NCBI RefSeq assembly: GCF_004514475.2
Contig: NZ_MYFO02000013.1
Span: forward strand, 1-64,000
From: Paenibacillus athensensis
GTDB lineage: Bacteria; Bacillota; Bacilli; Paenibacillales; NBRC-103111
Direction of reading: 5' to 3'
DNA: 64,000 bases
This document shows positions 1 to 7,513 of this stretch, one piece after another. Within the stretch, counting starts at the first letter, position 1; every line of letters starts with the position of its first letter. Made by a program: the position numbers and the translations under genes. The notes beneath the pieces were generated by a model. The model worked only from the letters and a program-made list of their open reading frames with translations, was not told the DNA's origin and did not search any database.

Positions 1-242
1 GCGCCGCAGGCCCATCCTCAAGCCACAGATTGCTCCGTGTTTCATGATCTCTCCATGCGGAGAGACCAGCTATCCGGTCTTAGCTATCGTTTCCGATAGT
101 TATCCCGATCTCAAGGGCAGGTTGCCTACGTGTTACTCACCCGTCCGCCGCTAACCCTTTCCCGAAGGAAAGAATCCGCTCGACTTGCATGTATTAGGCA
201 CGCCGCCAGCGTTCGTCCTGAGCCAGGATCAAACTCTCCAAT
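1..242 (-). rRNA. rrs: 16S rRNA, 5' part (3' part cut by window edge)
   Basis: Read on the minus strand, the stretch begins with the conserved 16S 5' motif AGAGTTTGATCCTGGCTCAG and continues with GACGAACGCTGGCGGCGTGC, AATACATGCAAGTCGAGCGG and GGCGGACGGGTGAGTAACAC. About 240 nt of the 5' domain are present; the remainder lies beyond position 1. The V1/V2 sequence is of Paenibacillaceae type by eye. The exact mature 5' end is set by processing, so position 242 is approximate. Confidence 0.97.
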
Positions 243-355
243 AAAGTGTGGACAATTGCTTGTCCGTTATTGTTAAGCTCAAATAGCTCAAAATTTACTG
301 CTAGCGAGATTTTGCAATCTCTTGTTGTGGTCGCTTGCGCGACCGTTGTGCTTCT

Positions 356-383
356 TCACTCGTTGTTCAGTTTTCAAAGAGCA
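356..383 (-). promoter_or_regulatory. Conserved rRNA leader element
   Basis: The minus strand reads TGCTCTTTGAAAACTGAACA followed by ACGAGTG. This block is found upstream of 16S genes throughout Bacillales and is associated with rRNA antitermination and processing in the leader. It lies between promoter and gene, as expected. Confidence 0.7.
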
Positions 384-427
384 ATCGGTGTTTCTTTTGT
401 GTGCCACCATTTAGCGGCGACTTTTAT

Positions 428-457
428 AATATATCACATTCGAACCATTCAATGCAA
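428..457 (-). promoter_or_regulatory. rRNA promoter P2 (proximal)
   Basis: On the minus strand TTGCAT and TATATT are separated by 18 bp in an AT-rich context, about 190 bp before the 16S 5' end. Its position downstream of a second similar promoter matches the tandem promoters usual for Bacillales rRNA operons. Confidence 0.6.
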
Positions 458-532
458 GCTTTTTTTATTTCTTTTTTCTGGCTTGTCGGCTTGCTTCGAT
501 TCGTTTGCGGCCCTGTTTGAGCGGCGAAAATT

Positions 533-562
533 AATTTATCACAGATTCGTCAGCAAAGTCAA
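533..562 (-). promoter_or_regulatory. rRNA promoter P1 (distal)
   Basis: Minus-strand TTGACT and TAAATT with an 18-bp spacer, immediately downstream of the ygxA terminator. Together with the proximal promoter it forms a tandem pair driving the rRNA operon. Confidence 0.6.
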
Positions 563-565
563 GCA

Positions 566-597
566 TGAAAAAAAAGAACCGGCGAAATGGCCGATTC
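566..597 (-). terminator. Rho-independent terminator after ygxA
   Basis: The minus strand has an 8-bp stem GAATCGGC/GCCGGTTC (one G-T pair) with a short loop, followed by a run of T. It sits between the ygxA stop codon and the distal rRNA promoter and insulates the two units. Confidence 0.75.
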
Positions 598-615
598 TCC
601 CTGTATTTCCACGGC

Positions 616-1485
616 TTATGCCGTCGTGTATTTGAGCTCTACTTCGTTCAACTCCTCATCCATAGGAATGGCCACTTCGCGGATCAGCGATTTCCTGGCC
701 AGCTTGTTCAGCAAAAGCGGCAGCTCAACGCGAATTTCCGCCAGATGGGGATGATTTTGCAAATCGTCGGCGCCCCAAGGCTGTTCGCTTTGCTGAAGAA
801 TACTGAATAGCGCTTTGCAGCAGCGCTCCATCTTGGACATAACGGAAAATTCACAGGCCAGCAAAACGAGCTGTACCCGTTGTTTTAAGGTTTCCTTGCT
901 GGTCGTTAATTCTTCATACAGTTTGTATACGCCCGGGTTAATGACCCGTACCTGCCTCCAGACGGTAATCTCGGGATGGAAGCCTTCTTCAATAATGACA
1001 ATCCGCGCCCAATGATGCAGCGCTTCAAGAATGTTGTTATATGCATCCAGCAAGTGCTCGTCCAGCAAATATTCCTTGCTTTGCAGATATTTGCGCAGAA
1101 AATAAGAAAACTCAAAGAGCAGCTTCTGCTCGCGCAGGTCTACGGGAAACTCCAGCATTTTGTGGCGCAGGCCCTCCAAATAAACATTGTGATCCAGAAG
1201 AATCTCCCCTTTTAAGAGCCAGTGAATGATGTTTCTATTGTCGCCGTTGCGAATCCACTGTTCCAGTGATGACGGGTCCACCCATCTTTCTTGTATACGA
1301 AGTTCGTCTTTTATATAATTAGTCGTATGATTGTTCAGGCTCAGATCGTTGGTAATGATAAGCAGCAGGATGTCAAAGCCGTCGGTCAATGCCGGCAGCT
1401 GCTTCGGGTTCTCCACGGCCGTAACGCTGATTACACGCGGATCGTCCCGAAATTTAAGCATGAGCTGATCTTTGGAATTGTCCAT
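616..1485 (-). CDS. ygxA: Nucleotidyltransferase-like protein YgxA
   Basis: About 289 residues, matching the YgxA/nucleotidyltransferase-like family found next to rRNA operons in Bacillus and relatives. The substrate and reaction of this family are not known to me. The N-terminal third contains the strands expected of a nucleotidyltransferase-type fold and the rest is helical. I chose the ATG at 1485 (MDNSKDQL) because an AGGAG motif lies 13 nt upstream; a TTG at 1497 is also in frame but sits only about 1 nt from that motif. The gene is divergent from ygzB and is followed by a clear terminator and then the rrn promoters, the same order as in Bacillus subtilis. Confidence 0.85.
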   Translation of the reverse strand: MDNSKDQLMLKFRDDPRVISVTAVENPKQLPALTDGFDILLLIITNDLSLNNHTTNYIKDELRIQERWVDPSSLEQWIRNGDNRNIIHWLLKGEILLDHNVYLEGLRHKMLEFPVDLREQKLLFEFSYFLRKYLQSKEYLLDEHLLDAYNNILEALHHWARIVIIEEGFHPEITVWRQVRVINPGVYKLYEELTTSKETLKQRVQLVLLACEFSVMSKMERCCKALFSILQQSEQPWGADDLQNHPHLAEIRVELPLLLNKLARKSLIREVAIPMDEELNEVELKYTTA

Positions 1486-1608
1486 TGCGAATCGCAAGCT
1501 CCTGTCTTCATTTTGTTAATTTATTCTTTTCTACACGATCGTTGAAGTTTCCTGCTGATACCTGCGACAATTCAAACAATTCGTTGAAAGCGACGGGGGG
1601 AGCAAACT

Positions 1609-2019
1609 GTGCGTTTCAGATCTAGCAAGGTAAATGAATTTCGTCTGTGGGGGCTGCTGCTGACGATGGGCGGCATGCTGCTGATGATTGTCGGACTGGC
1701 CGGGATTGTGTTTGACTGGGGAACGGCTGGGAAAATTATCGCCGTTGTTTTTATGATCATCGGGATGATCGGGATGCTGCTGAGTATGGGAGTCTATTTC
1801 TGGGCAGGGATGCTGTCGACATCGGCGACGGTGATCGATTGTCCGGAATGCGGCCGCCGCACCAAAATGCTGGGAAAAACGGATCGCTGCATGTTCTGTA
1901 AAACGATTTTGACGTTGGATCCCGCTCATGAAGGGGTCGCCCACGAGTCGGACGAGCTGGAAGCCGCTCCGCTGCCGCAGCTGGAGCCCAACCGTGACCA
2001 CGAGCATAAGCCGCATTGA
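1609..2019 (+). CDS. ygzB: YgzB-like DUF2614 membrane protein with zinc ribbon
   Basis: 136 residues starting at GTG behind a GGGGGGAG ribosome-binding site. Two transmembrane helices occupy roughly residues 13-35 and 40-65. After the YFWAGMLST segment comes a zinc-ribbon-like pair of CxxC knuckles (CPEC and CMFC), then a conserved TLDP stretch and a hydrophilic tail. This matches B. subtilis YgzB, which lies beside perR and ygxA, so the local order is conserved. Function is unknown; the zinc knuckle faces one side of the membrane. Confidence 0.88.
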   Translation: MRFRSSKVNEFRLWGLLLTMGGMLLMIVGLAGIVFDWGTAGKIIAVVFMIIGMIGMLLSMGVYFWAGMLSTSATVIDCPECGRRTKMLGKTDRCMFCKTILTLDPAHEGVAHESDELEAAPLPQLEPNRDHEHKPH

Positions 2020-2101
2020 TTGAAGGCAACGCGAAAAAGGGTTTGTCCAAAAAGTCAATTTGTGATTTTTCGAACCCCACATGGAGTGGCAATATGCCCA
2101 T

Positions 2102-2153
2102 AAAAAATGACCCCTCTCTCCACTTAACTGTGGATTTTGGGGTCATTTTTTTT
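2102..2153. terminator. Bidirectional terminator between ygzB and the GH18 gene
   Basis: A long hairpin with arms AAAATGACCCC and GGGGTCATTTT and an inner CCAC/GTGG pair, flanked by A-run and T-run. It can stop transcription from both convergent genes. Confidence 0.85.
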
Positions 2154-2154
2154 G

Positions 2155-3861
2155 TTAGAAAGGCGAGACGGAAAGCGCTTTTTGAATGACGTCCCAGATC
2201 GCCGGCTGTTCGAAGCCACGACGCCAGGTGGCGATACCGGCGAGATTGTATTTGTTTGCTAATGCAATTCTCGCTTTCATGGAGGTGTCGTCTTCGAGCC
2301 AGATGCGAATAAGTTTGCCGCTTTCTTCGTATTCGACGTAATTTTGTCCGGCTTCGGGTGCAAAGACGGGTGTCAGTTTTTTTTCCTTGATGATGGCTTG
2401 CGCGCCTTCCATCGATAAGGTTTTGGAGCTGACGGTCGTTTTGCCGTTTTTGGTTTCTTCGGTCCACTGCCGCGTGTAGAACGGAATGCCGAGAACGAGC
2501 TTGGATGCAGGCACTTTGTCGGTGTCCAGCAGTCTGCGCACGGAATTCTCCATCCACGGCAGCGACGAAACGGAGCCGGCTTTCGGGCTGGTTGCCCAAT
2601 ATTCGTCGTATGTCATGATCATCATGTAATCTACGATTTGCGATAAGGCCGGACGATCGTAAAATAGCGACCACATTTCGTTGGTCGATTTGGGCGTCAC
2701 GTCGATGGAAACGACCAAGCCCTGCTCGTGCATAAGCGGCGTCATTTCGCGGACGAATTGCACGAGGTCGTCTTTGTTTTTCAGATATACGTTCTCGAAG
2801 TCGATGTTGATGCCCTGCAGATTGTATACTTTTGCAAAACCGAGCAATTGTTTGATGATGTTGATGCGGGTGTCGTAGGTGGCTAGCGCGGCGGCGGTAC
2901 GATCGGGCTCGAAGCCGTTACTGAACAGCGCCCACACTTGATAACCGCGATTATGCGCCCATTTGGCATAGGCGGCATCAGCGAGATTCTTGATGTTGCC
3001 CTTCTCGTCGGCCAATGAAAACCAGGTGGGACTGACAACGTTCAACCCCGGCATGGCGGGGATTTTGGCGGTGTCCGGGTTTTTGGATACGACATGCTCC
3101 CAGGTTACGTTCAGCTTGCCGCCGCTTTGCGGCTTCCACGGCACGAAATCAGGCGCAGCCGCGGTTTTCGGCACGGTTTCCGGCTCCGGCTCAAGCAGCA
3201 ACCGCTTCTTGTGAACGAAGCCGATATATCCGGTAGTTTGCTGAACCTTGTACCAGTCGCCTGCTTCTTCCCAGACGATAACGCGCTCCTGCGCGGCCAA
3301 AGCGGATACGATCGGAGCTTGAAGGGTCGCTCCGGTGCGCATGACGGCTCCGTCTTTGTCGATCTGGCGGGCCCATTGCAGCTTCTCGCCCTGCTTGACG
3401 AGCAGGACAGCGCCGTTGACGTCCGATTCGCGCAGGTCGATCGGGTAGAGCTGACGCAGCGGTTCAATCGGCACGTAAACGACGCCGGCTTTTTTCTCAA
3501 CAGGAAAATTCAGCGTGAACGGCTTCTCGTTCATGTAAGCGGAAAGCTGGCTCGTCTGAAAACGCAGCACCTTGTCCTTGGTCGTGATGATGACGGAATC
3601 GCTGGATTCCTCGTAAATGACCGCAGGATCAATCCACTTCTGCACGAGTTCGAGCGGCAGCTTGAGGCTATCCTTTTCGCCAATCGCTCCGACCGGAAAA
3701 TAGTCGCCCTGATAAAATACCGGCTTCGCCAGGTCTGCAAATTCAGCTTGTACGTGCTGGCGATTGGGCAGCCACTGATCCTGAAACAAAACGGCTGCCC
3801 CCGCAGCCACCAGCAGGACGACGATGAACAATAATAACATCAGGCGTATCTTTGGACGCAA
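2155..3861 (-). CDS. Glycosyl hydrolase family 18 protein with stalk and SH3 domains
   Basis: 568 residues. An N-terminal hydrophobic anchor (about 7-26) is followed by a copper-amine-oxidase-N-like stalk region (about 45-150), an SH3-type segment (about 165-222) and a GH18 barrel (about 250-560). The barrel carries the GH18 strand QGINIDFENV: Asp354 and the catalytic acid Glu356 are kept, while the first two Asp of the usual DxxDxDxE are Gln and Asn. Typical members act on cell-wall or cortex amino-sugar polymers outside the membrane, and spore-associated YaaH/YdhD-type enzymes are relatives. The gene separates perR from ygzB, which are adjacent in Bacillus. Confidence 0.9.
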   Translation of the reverse strand: MRPKIRLMLLLFIVVLLVAAGAAVLFQDQWLPNRQHVQAEFADLAKPVFYQGDYFPVGAIGEKDSLKLPLELVQKWIDPAVIYEESSDSVIITTKDKVLRFQTSQLSAYMNEKPFTLNFPVEKKAGVVYVPIEPLRQLYPIDLRESDVNGAVLLVKQGEKLQWARQIDKDGAVMRTGATLQAPIVSALAAQERVIVWEEAGDWYKVQQTTGYIGFVHKKRLLLEPEPETVPKTAAAPDFVPWKPQSGGKLNVTWEHVVSKNPDTAKIPAMPGLNVVSPTWFSLADEKGNIKNLADAAYAKWAHNRGYQVWALFSNGFEPDRTAAALATYDTRINIIKQLLGFAKVYNLQGINIDFENVYLKNKDDLVQFVREMTPLMHEQGLVVSIDVTPKSTNEMWSLFYDRPALSQIVDYMMIMTYDEYWATSPKAGSVSSLPWMENSVRRLLDTDKVPASKLVLGIPFYTRQWTEETKNGKTTVSSKTLSMEGAQAIIKEKKLTPVFAPEAGQNYVEYEESGKLIRIWLEDDTSMKARIALANKYNLAGIATWRRGFEQPAIWDVIQKALSVSPF

Positions 3862-3996
3862 GTCATCACTTCCTTATGGTGTGCAAAAAGAAAACGCGCT
3901 CTTGTCTTCCCGGTATCAGAAGCTTCGAACACGTTTCAATTGGGTCGTGTGTATGAATTAGACGAGCTGACGCTCAAAAAGGTTGCAAGTTCGGGG

Positions 3997-4431
3997 TTAA
4001 TGGGAGGTAATCCCTGCGCAGTCTGCGCAAACGCCGTACACTTCAAGACGATGACCGCGGACCTGGAAGCCGGTCTGCATAGCAGCCGTGTGCTCGACAT
4101 CCGTTAACGGCGGATATTCAAAATCGGATATTTTGCCGCATACCTCGCAAAGCGCGTGGTAGTGGTCCGTCATATCGGCATCAAAACGGCTGGAGCTGTC
4201 GCCATACGTCAATTCACGAACGAGTCCCGCTTCGATAAAAACCTTGAGGTTGTTGTAAACCGTCGCCACGCTCATATTCGGAAATTTCGATTCCAGTGAA
4301 CGGTAAATGTCGTCAGCGGTCGGATGTGTCATCGAATCCAGCAAGTAGGATAGAATGGCATGCCGCTGGGGGGTCATGCGAACGCCGGTTGTCTTCAATT
4401 TGGCCAGGGCCTGTTCTAGTTGTACTGCCAT
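3997..4431 (-). CDS. perR: Peroxide-sensing Fur-family repressor PerR
   Basis: 144 residues from ATG 4431, chosen because AGGTGGTGAG lies just upstream. The N-terminal winged helix (RMTPQRHAILSYLL) precedes the metal-binding domain. His36, Asp84, His90, His92 and Asp103 match, shifted by one, the PerR regulatory site (H37, D85, H91, H93, D104 in B. subtilis). Cys95/98 and Cys135/138 form the structural zinc site. The full ligand set plus the ygzB–ygxA–rrn neighbourhood supports PerR over Fur or Zur. PerR represses peroxide-defence genes until its iron-bound His residues are oxidised. Confidence 0.93.
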   Translation of the reverse strand: MAVQLEQALAKLKTTGVRMTPQRHAILSYLLDSMTHPTADDIYRSLESKFPNMSVATVYNNLKVFIEAGLVRELTYGDSSSRFDADMTDHYHALCEVCGKISDFEYPPLTDVEHTAAMQTGFQVRGHRLEVYGVCADCAGITSH

Positions 4432-4472
4432 GATTCTCACCACCTGACATGATCTGCAAAGCTTCACTCTTT

Positions 4473-4502
4473 ATTGTACGTGTGCAACTTTGCATTTGTC
4501 AA
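4473..4502 (-). promoter_or_regulatory. perR promoter
   Basis: Minus-strand TTGACA and TACAAT separated by 18 bp, about 40 bp before the perR start codon. I see no clear Per box (TTATAATNATTATAA) over it, so autoregulation is not evident. Confidence 0.65.
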
Positions 4503-4521
4503 CGACGGCTCGGTCAAACGG

Positions 4522-5139
4522 TTACTTTTTTCGCGATTCCAGCATAAACAGGACGAGTCCGGCGATGATAAGCACGACGGAGCCGACATAGGAGCCAAGC
4601 AGCGAAAACAGCCCTTCAAACCAGCGCGGCTTGGCGCTGAACAAGAAAAACAAGCTTCCTGCGACAATGAACAGGATGCCGAGGTTGCTGCCGCGCAACA
4701 GCCGCTGGATCGGGTCGCGCACCGCGCTGGCCGGATCGTCGGCAAACACGCCGAGCTCGCGGCGGCGATTGACGGCATCGGTCGATTGCAAGGCATCGAA
4801 GATGTTGTAAAAGTAGATCACCGGGATCATCAGCGCAAACAGGGTGACCATAGGAATGCTGACGTCACGGTTGCCGCTGACCAGGGTGACAATGGTGAAA
4901 ATGTCGACGATGAGCAGCCCCATGATGAACAGGCCGCGCGGCATGAGGCCCAGGTAAAAGTGGCCGGTGCCGGGCATCAGCAGCGAAAACAGCCCGGATA
5001 GCCATTTGCGCTTGCGCGGAGTCTGGTAGTAAGGCGGCTGATAGCCCAGATGGGTGTAAGGATCGGCCGGATTGGCGGTAAAACGTTCTCCGTGCGCTTC
5101 TTCATGCAACGGATGACGGGATTCGTGAAACGAACTCAT
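4522..5139 (-). CDS. Multi-pass membrane protein of unknown function (sigma operon)
   Basis: 205 residues starting after AGGAGGCAGCTGCC. A hydrophilic N-terminus of about 45 residues, rich in His and Pro, leads to roughly five hydrophobic helices (LSGLFSLLMPGTGHFYLG, GLFIMGLLIVDIFTIVTL and others). The PGTGHFYLG segment resembles the start of TM2-type proteins. It lies 27 bp downstream of the small membrane gene and probably belongs to the same operon as the ECF sigma factor, so an accessory role in membrane-stress signalling is possible. That role is inference only. Confidence 0.75.
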   Translation of the reverse strand: MSSFHESRHPLHEEAHGERFTANPADPYTHLGYQPPYYQTPRKRKWLSGLFSLLMPGTGHFYLGLMPRGLFIMGLLIVDIFTIVTLVSGNRDVSIPMVTLFALMIPVIYFYNIFDALQSTDAVNRRRELGVFADDPASAVRDPIQRLLRGSNLGILFIVAGSLFFLFSAKPRWFEGLFSLLGSYVGSVVLIIAGLVLFMLESRKK

Positions 5140-5166
5140 GGCAGCTGCCTCCTGTCTGCTGACGGA

Positions 5167-5478
5167 TTATGAGATGAGCCGGGAAAGCTTTTCGATATAA
5201 AGGGACAGTTGAGCGATTTGCGAGTCGAAAGCGACGATTTTGCCGACGATGCCCGTGCTGATGAAGACGAACGTAGCGGCGATGGCCACGGAACCGTTTA
5301 CGACTTCACCCCGCCAGCGCGGTATGCGCTTGGACGCGAGGATCGGTACAGGGCCGCCCTCCACCTGCTGCATGACTCTCCTCGTAAATTCGGCGGACGG
5401 TTCCAGCAGCGGCATATCGTCCAGCAGCTTATTCAGATATTGCGGCAGCTTGTCGTCTTGCCGATTGCTCGGTTTCAT
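5167..5478 (-). CDS. Small single-pass membrane protein, candidate anti-sigma factor
   Basis: 103 residues with TGGAGGTG upstream. The N-terminal half is acidic and soluble (LPQYLNKLLDDMPLLEPSAEFTRRVMQQV), like the sigma-binding part of short anti-sigma factors. One transmembrane helix lies at about 63-83 and a short outer tail follows. The start overlaps the end of the ECF sigma gene by 50 bp in another frame, the coupling common for sigma/anti-sigma pairs. No HxxxCxxC zinc motif is present. Confidence 0.8.
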   Translation of the reverse strand: MKPSNRQDDKLPQYLNKLLDDMPLLEPSAEFTRRVMQQVEGGPVPILASKRIPRWRGEVVNGSVAIAATFVFISTGIVGKIVAFDSQIAQLSLYIEKLSRLIS

Positions 5479-6031
5479 GCGCGTTCACCTCCAGCCATTG
5501 TTCCTTCAACAGCGCCTTGCCCCGGTAAAGTCGGGTTTCGACGGTTTTGACCGGCAGCCCGGTAGCCGCAGAAATCTCCTGATAGCTCAGCTGCCTGTAA
5601 TGATACAAATACAGAATCAGCCGATACTTGTCAGGCAGAGCAGCCAACGCCGCCTGCATACGCTGCTGCTCGTCTCTGATCAGTGCTGCGGCTTCGGGCT
5701 GCTCGCGCGGCTCGGCAAACCAGCCCTTGACTTTCTCCAACAGCGTTTCGTAGGGCTTGCGCTTCTGGGACCTGCGGTAGTCCGTGACCAGATTAACGGT
5801 CATCCGGTACAGCCAGGTCGTAAACTTCGCATCGCCGCGAAAATAGACCAGCGAGCGAAAAAGCTTGACGAAGACGTCCTGGGTCAAATCCTCGGCGGTT
5901 TCCCGATGCGCCACCATCCGGTAGACGACGGTATAAATGTACGATTTATGCCGCTCGACCAGCGCGCGGTAAGCGTCGGAATGTCCTTGACGGACCTGTT
6001 CGACCAATTGTTCGTCCGTCAGCTCTTCCAT
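5429..6031 (-). CDS. ECF-type RNA polymerase sigma factor
   Basis: About 200 residues from ATG 6031 (MEELTDEQ), which has GGGGAGG upstream; a GTG at 6100 is an alternative. Region 2 shows LVERHKSYIYTVVYRM and AEDLTQDVFVKLFRSL. Region 4 shows LPDKYRLILYLYHYRQLSY followed by the helix-turn-helix EISAATGLPVKTVETRLYRG. It directs RNA polymerase to a specific promoter set. The overlapping gene behind it is the likely membrane anti-sigma factor. The mgtC gene ends just upstream on the same strand, so read-through from it is possible. Confidence 0.93.
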   Translation of the reverse strand: MEELTDEQLVEQVRQGHSDAYRALVERHKSYIYTVVYRMVAHRETAEDLTQDVFVKLFRSLVYFRGDAKFTTWLYRMTVNLVTDYRRSQKRKPYETLLEKVKGWFAEPREQPEAAALIRDEQQRMQAALAALPDKYRLILYLYHYRQLSYQEISAATGLPVKTVETRLYRGKALLKEQWLEVNAHETEQSARRQAAAISE

Positions 6032-6104
6032 GCTCCGCGATGCCTCCCCTTGTTTGTGCTCCTCATACTTAGACGATAGCCGCTCAGGTGAGCCCTTCAC
6101 TTCT

Positions 6105-6803
6105 TTACTTTTTTTCCATGCTCACGCCCAAAATACCCGGCAGCTTGCTCGTTTCCTCTAACACGGTTAACAGCAGCCCCGGTTTGACGGCAGTCACAAA
6201 AAACGTCATTTCAATCGCCGGAGCGCCGGCGCTAACCGTCTCTTCCATCGCGATTTTGCGAATATCGATTTTTTGCGCCGCAAGCAGCGGCGTAATGAGC
6301 GCCAGCGTGCCCGGCTGGTCGACAGCAGTAATTTTCAACGTATGGATCCGCTTGCCGTTAAAATATTTATGCTCGACTTTATTCAAAATCCACAAGCTCA
6401 GCAAAACGACGCCGCAAGCCAATCCGGCGGGATAGTAGAAGCCGGCGCCGACGGCAAGCCCGATGCCGGCAACGACCCACAACGATGCAGCCGTCGTCAA
6501 GCCGGTAATCGAACGGCCGTTGAACATGATGGTCCCGGCGCCGAGAAAGCCGATGCCGCTGATGACCTGCGCCGCCAGCCGCGACGGATCGATCCGGACG
6601 TTCGTTTCATTGACAAATTCGCTGAAGCCGTACATGGACAGCAGCATCACCAGCGCCGAGCCTACGCAAACGAGGATATGTGTGCGCAAGCCGGCAGGAT
6701 GGCTGCTCATTTCGCGCTCCAGACCGATCAGTCCGCCCAGCAGCAAAGCCAGCAGGATTCTGAGCGTAACATGAAGTTGGTCGATAACCCAAGGATTGCT
6801 CAT
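6105..6803 (-). CDS. MgtC/SapB family membrane protein
   Basis: About 232 residues from ATG 6803 with AGGGAGCG upstream. It carries the family signature GGLIGLEREMSSHPAGLRTH followed by several helices (VLVCVGSALVMLLS, VISGIGFLGAGTIMF, ASLWVVAGIGLAVGAG). The C-terminal ~80 residues form a cytosolic ACT-like domain (HTLKITAVDQPGTLALI). Family members are linked to magnesium limitation and acid survival; the Gram-positive role is less clear. No magnesium riboswitch is evident upstream. Confidence 0.9.
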   Translation of the reverse strand: MSNPWVIDQLHVTLRILLALLLGGLIGLEREMSSHPAGLRTHILVCVGSALVMLLSMYGFSEFVNETNVRIDPSRLAAQVISGIGFLGAGTIMFNGRSITGLTTAASLWVVAGIGLAVGAGFYYPAGLACGVVLLSLWILNKVEHKYFNGKRIHTLKITAVDQPGTLALITPLLAAQKIDIRKIAMEETVSAGAPAIEMTFFVTAVKPGLLLTVLEETSKLPGILGVSMEKK

Positions 6804-6958
6804 GGTGATTCGCTCCCTTTTTCTCATGCGATATCCTATTGTATCACGCTTTATTCGGGAACGACCCGATTATTCGGAAAAAACAAACCGGGACAGGACC
6901 GGCCGGGCAAGAGCCGTTGCCTGACCTCGTGCCGCCAAACAGCGGACAAGCTCCCCGG

Positions 6959-7432
6959 CTAGAGGACGAGCTCCAGTGTCGTCATGACTACGCAAGGAAC
7001 GATCGTCCGTGAACAGCGCGGCATAAAGCCGAAGCTTTCGTACAGGGCGATGGCGGGCAGATTGGCCGCAGCCGTCGTCACCACAAACCGTGACGCTCCC
7101 TGACGGCGCTGCTCGGCGAGCAGCTGCTTCAGCAAGGCCCGGGCAATGCCGCGGCGAAAATAATCCGGGTGCACCATCATCCGGCACACGGTGACGACGC
7201 AGCCGGCGCGCGTCCAGGAGACGGCGCCGACGAGCCTGCCGGGCGTTGCGTCGTCGCTCAGGAAGCCGTAGAAGCGCTCGCCCGATTGCCGCAGCGAGGC
7301 GATGCCGTCCGGTAGCGGTGCCGCCTCCGCCAAGCCGACGCGCTCGGCTTCCACCCGATACGAGGCGGCTTGCAGCGCAAGCAGCTCCAGGGCTTCGGCA
7401 TTCGTTTGCAAATCGAGCTTCGTGATGCCCAT
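6959..7432 (-). CDS. GNAT family N-acetyltransferase
   Basis: 157 residues after GGGAGGACTGCCG. The acetyl-CoA-binding core is visible as VCRMMVHPDYFRRGIARALL (motif A, RRGIA) followed by FVVTTAAANLPAIALYESFG (motif B). The acceptor substrate cannot be told from sequence. The gene lies between mgtC and gatB on the same strand, 81 bp from gatB, and may be read from the gat transcript. Confidence 0.88.
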   Translation of the reverse strand: MGITKLDLQTNAEALELLALQAASYRVEAERVGLAEAAPLPDGIASLRQSGERFYGFLSDDATPGRLVGAVSWTRAGCVVTVCRMMVHPDYFRRGIARALLKQLLAEQRRQGASRFVVTTAAANLPAIALYESFGFMPRCSRTIVPCVVMTTLELVL

Positions 7433-7513
7433 CGGCAGTCCTCCCTCGGGAAATGGAAAAGCAAAGCAGCGTCCCGCTTATGCGCAGGACAGCCGCTTTG
7501 CCGTCAAGTTGAT

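Noticed and set aside
246-635. 129-codon frame upstream of 16S rRNA
   Set aside because: Lies over the rRNA leader and promoters; not protein-like.
2040-2101. Insertion-sequence end (GTTTGTCCAAAAAGTC-type sequence after ygzB)
   Set aside because: It looks like a transposon terminus, but no partner end, target duplication or transposase is visible.
4441-4502. Per box at the perR promoter
   Set aside because: No TTATAATNATTATAA-like site within recognisable mismatch; not claimed.
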